A DNA stretch of 64,000 bases, taken from positions 21,525,497 through 21,589,496 of the forward strand of contig NW_019211457.1 in the NCBI RefSeq assembly GCF_002443255.2, read 5' to 3'. This document shows positions 61,440 to 64,000 of the stretch, one piece after another. Below the pieces are notes generated by a model. The model was not told the DNA's origin and searched no databases. It was given only the letters and a program-made list of their open reading frames with translations. This stretch comes from Varroa destructor. Lineage: Eukaryota > Arthropoda > Arachnida > Mesostigmata > Varroidae. The position numbers and the translations under genes are program-made. The first letter of the stretch is position 1; every line of letters starts with the position of its first letter.

Positions 61440-62700
61440 TAAGTGTGACCGAATTATAAAAAAGAAAATATGATTTTGATCTATGAATAAATATACACCT
61501 GTGGCTATATAAGATCAAATCGAGTAGCTGAGAGGTGCTCATTTTTAAATAACGAGAAAGTTAAGCAACTCTGCTTCAATATATGTATTGTATATAAGAT
61601 GCACCCAACAGGATGGAATCAATAAAGTAATGGAATTCACTTAGATGTTTTCCTTCATAGAGCGACCACGAAAACTCCACATTGCTGTGATTTTGACAAA
61701 AATTTTTGGAAACCGTAACACTGTTTGGATAAATCAGTTGAATAGATTTTCTATATCTATCGCTATTCAGTTTATATATATATTACATATATATATATAA
61801 TTTTTCAGTCTATTGTTTAATATTAGTCTAAGACCAAAATCTTCGGTTAATATTTTTCTTGTATGGATCAAGATGATTATATCTTGTAAAACTGATGTGA
61901 ATGTTTGATGAATATTTTAAGCTACGAGTAAAGAATTTAGTGGTCTTACGATCATACGATTGGCTACGAAAAAAACGTCCCTGGCGAATGTCCAAAGTAC
62001 GTACATGAAACAGTTATAGATACCATATAGTTCACTAGTATTTGATTTGAATAAATATATGCAGTGAACAAAGAAAATGAGCTGATATTTCAAAACCACA
62101 CAATTCTTAGTTAGCTATACCTACTTGCTTTAAGCTGCCTGTATATTGTGAACCAAAATCGCATTCAAACATTAATTCAACTATATCGATGAGTCAAAGA
62201 AACAGTTCTGCAACTAGTGGGCATTTTTTATATGCAATGCCAACAACTTCAAACGCACTTTGGCACAGATGTTCATGTGTTTGAGTTAGACAAATAAACC
62301 ATTTTAATAGACCATAAATAGACCATTATCATATACAATATCTGTGCTTTGAAGCATTTCTCATTTTTTTTTATTTGACATTGGGATCACTATCCTCCAA
62401 ACATAACATCTGAGGATTTTGTTGTATGTTTGCTGCGAATACTGCAACAAAGCTTGGCAGTCATGACGAGCTTTATGCTCGCAATGCGGCAAAAAAACCA
62501 TTTGTTGGCTATTTCGACGCCAAATATCATTAATCGACAGCGACCTTATACATCTGCCGAGTATCAATCAAATTTCATGTGTTCATCTTTGTCAGCAGCA
62601 GTTAAAAATTCCAGATATATTAGTCAAGAATACAGTATTACATAATAAGGACAAGTATATATAACCATTTAAAACATTTTGCATTATATGGGGTATACTG
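61440..62700. other. AT-rich stretch with TA repeats, no gene recognised
   Basis: A TA-rich near-palindromic tract lies at 61.77-61.80 kb. No coding block was recognised. The pair of overlapping opposite frames at 62.36-62.65 kb has no motif support. Confidence 0.45.
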
Positions 62701-62779
62701 GTATTGTTAGGTTTATAAAATTAGTTTAAAAAGATCTTTCAAATATCCTAAAAATGATATCAAGGGACAACAAGCGGCG

Positions 62780-63190
62780 TGAGATATATTATAATTTCCT
62801 CCGTATCTGGAGTACCTAGGTACTGCCAAGCTCGTGAAGATCCAGTTTCCTGCAGAATCTGTCATGAAATCATCCATGGCCAAGCGACTGGCGACATATT
62901 TGTTTAGGCGGTTCGTCTCTTTCCACTTGTTTTTCTTCATTGCGTGCGGAGCAAAAAAATCTTTTCATTCTTAAGATAAATCTTGAAGGCTTCCGGTGCT
63001 GACTGCCCAAAGCGACGTAAGCTTTGGGACAGCAGGGGTGAGTCGGCCAGGGGATACATGAGGCGACTCCCGGTTCCAGTGCTCTTTCGAAAAAAAAGGC
63101 TTTGATGCGATTTAATTAGTGTGAGATCTTCCCAAATGACCTGTATCCCATATGCTGCAATCGGAGCTACCTTAAAGTCAAACAAGCAGC
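62780..63190 (-). mobile_element. 3' end of a second-family LINE (ORF2 C-terminus)
   Basis: Minus-strand remnant of the region after the RT. FKVAPIAAYGIQVIWEDLT (63.12-63.18 kb) matches the xxIAPxxxYGIxxIWExL block. GTGSRLMYPLADSPLLSQSL then RRFG (62.98-63.09 kb) matches the RNRLVYLLADxPLFxEDLRxRF tail also seen at 35.7 kb. WKETNRLNKYVASRLAMDDF (62.88-62.93 kb) resembles the WxxxNRxxRYxxTRLAMHGFH block that precedes the terminal Cys-rich motif. The last part, which should carry CVC..C, is lost. The RT expected upstream (above 63.2 kb) is absent, so the fragment is 5'-truncated, as is common for LINE insertions. Confidence 0.7.
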
Positions 63191-63199
63191 CGCGAGGGA

Positions 63200-63454
63200 C
63201 GAACGATGAGGGGGACTAACAGCCATGGGCAACTACTAACAACTAAAAACAACTACAGATACCCTCGAATCTGTAGCCGAATGGAGTATCGGTGTCTAAG
63301 TCTATGTTTAGCCATGAATATATTAAATTGAGAACATGTACTTGGTATCGTTATATTTTTCTTTCAATATTTTTGTTCAATTGATCGTATAGGGAATAAC
63401 ATAGGATTAGTAATATATGCAAAGTTCTCAATAATTCTAAAAGTTTTGAAACAT

Positions 63455-63488
<34 letters not shown>

Positions 63489-64000
63489 CATATATATGCG
63501 AAGAAAAACGCCGAAAGGATTACTATTATTTTTTCATCCGTATCTGTTTTGCTTTGAATCTGAGCTGATCTACTGGATATCTGAGTGTTCTCGACAAAGC
63601 ATATTAATCATGTTGCCACGTATACAAGTATGGGTAAAATATACTAAGTATAAAATAAAGAAAGAAACAAACAAATTAAAGAAGTGACACAATATCTTGT
63701 GTTACAACAAGTGTTCAAGCGATTCCCTTTTTAAATTATGTGCAATACATTTGATGCCCGTGAGCCGAAAATAGGAACATTTAAATAAGACGGCATAGCC
63801 TGCCATAACGTTTTCTTAAACTGGCTCTAGTGGAAAAATTGTAATTTGGTACAGCCGTATATTCGTTTACTAAGAATTAGAATTTCGAATTAAATGAAGC
63901 TGGGCAACAGGTAGACTTGGATAACTTGTTGAAGAAAGAAGAATTGATAGCCATCAGAGACTGAGGCGCACGATAGGAAAGGAAGCGATTAAATTATTAT
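63200..64000. other. AT-rich stretch with simple repeats, no gene recognised
   Basis: Apart from the TC/TA repeat, nothing is recognisable. A short run of AACTACTAACAACTAAAAAC-like units lies at 63.23-63.26 kb beside the truncation point of the LINE fragment. Confidence 0.45.
63455..63497 (+). repeat. Compound microsatellite (TC)n(TA)n
   Basis: About 12 TC units run straight into TATATATACATATATAT. It is an ordinary compound dinucleotide repeat. Confidence 0.97.

Noticed and set aside
1..64000. CRISPR arrays, rRNA, tRNA genes, operons
   Set aside because: No regularly spaced repeats, rRNA-like blocks or convincing tRNA A/B boxes were seen. Isolated GGTTCGA-like strings (for example near 28.75 kb) lack a matching cloverleaf.

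Overview
The window is intron-bearing, AT-rich nuclear DNA from an animal, most likely an arthropod. I recognise one intact protein gene, for mitochondrial ribosomal protein L47. The other recognisable coding matter is decayed transposable elements. Arthropod is an inference from several degenerate R1-clade non-LTR retrotransposons (a clade best known from arthropods), several mariner and Tc1 transposase remnants, and an orphan core promoter whose start-site motif (TCAGTG) resembles the arthropod Initiator. I cannot name the species.

Layout. 1-14 kb: AT-rich non-coding DNA with a 100-N assembly gap (3,430-3,529), a mariner fragment (3.57-3.96 kb, -), a 23-bp perfect hairpin (7.96-8.01 kb), a second mariner fragment (8.4-8.75 kb, +) and a Tc1-like fragment (13.65-13.96 kb, +). 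14.08-14.46 kb: a GC-rich island that reads on the minus strand as CCAAT box, CRE, TATA box, Initiator and a 5' splice donor, probably the promoter and non-coding first exon of a gene whose coding exons I could not find. 14.5-22.6 kb: no recognisable gene. 22.6-38.2 kb: a graveyard of nested elements with three R1-like LINE copies on the minus strand, a nearly full-length but broken Tc1-like transposase between two parts of one of them, two copies of a second LINE family on the plus strand, a Tc1-like element with a recognisable terminal repeat at 35,894, and a third LINE type. 38-49 kb: a 26-bp perfect hairpin, unresolved purine-rich sequence, a Ty3/gypsy pol fragment (-), a second copy of the first mariner (-), and a fourth R1-like LINE with zinc knuckles and YADD (+). 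49-54 kb: mostly featureless, with one more LINE RT fragment (+). 54.66-56.58 kb: the two-exon mRpL47 gene (-). 57-64 kb: non-coding DNA, a GC-rich patch of unknown origin, and the 3' end of a LINE of the second family.

There is no operon or gene system. The element remnants carry many stops and frameshifts, so each was recognised by reading across frames. No CRISPR array, rRNA or confident tRNA was seen. Most short open frames are chance frames or shadows of these elements. Family calls come from remembered family motifs and no database search was possible.
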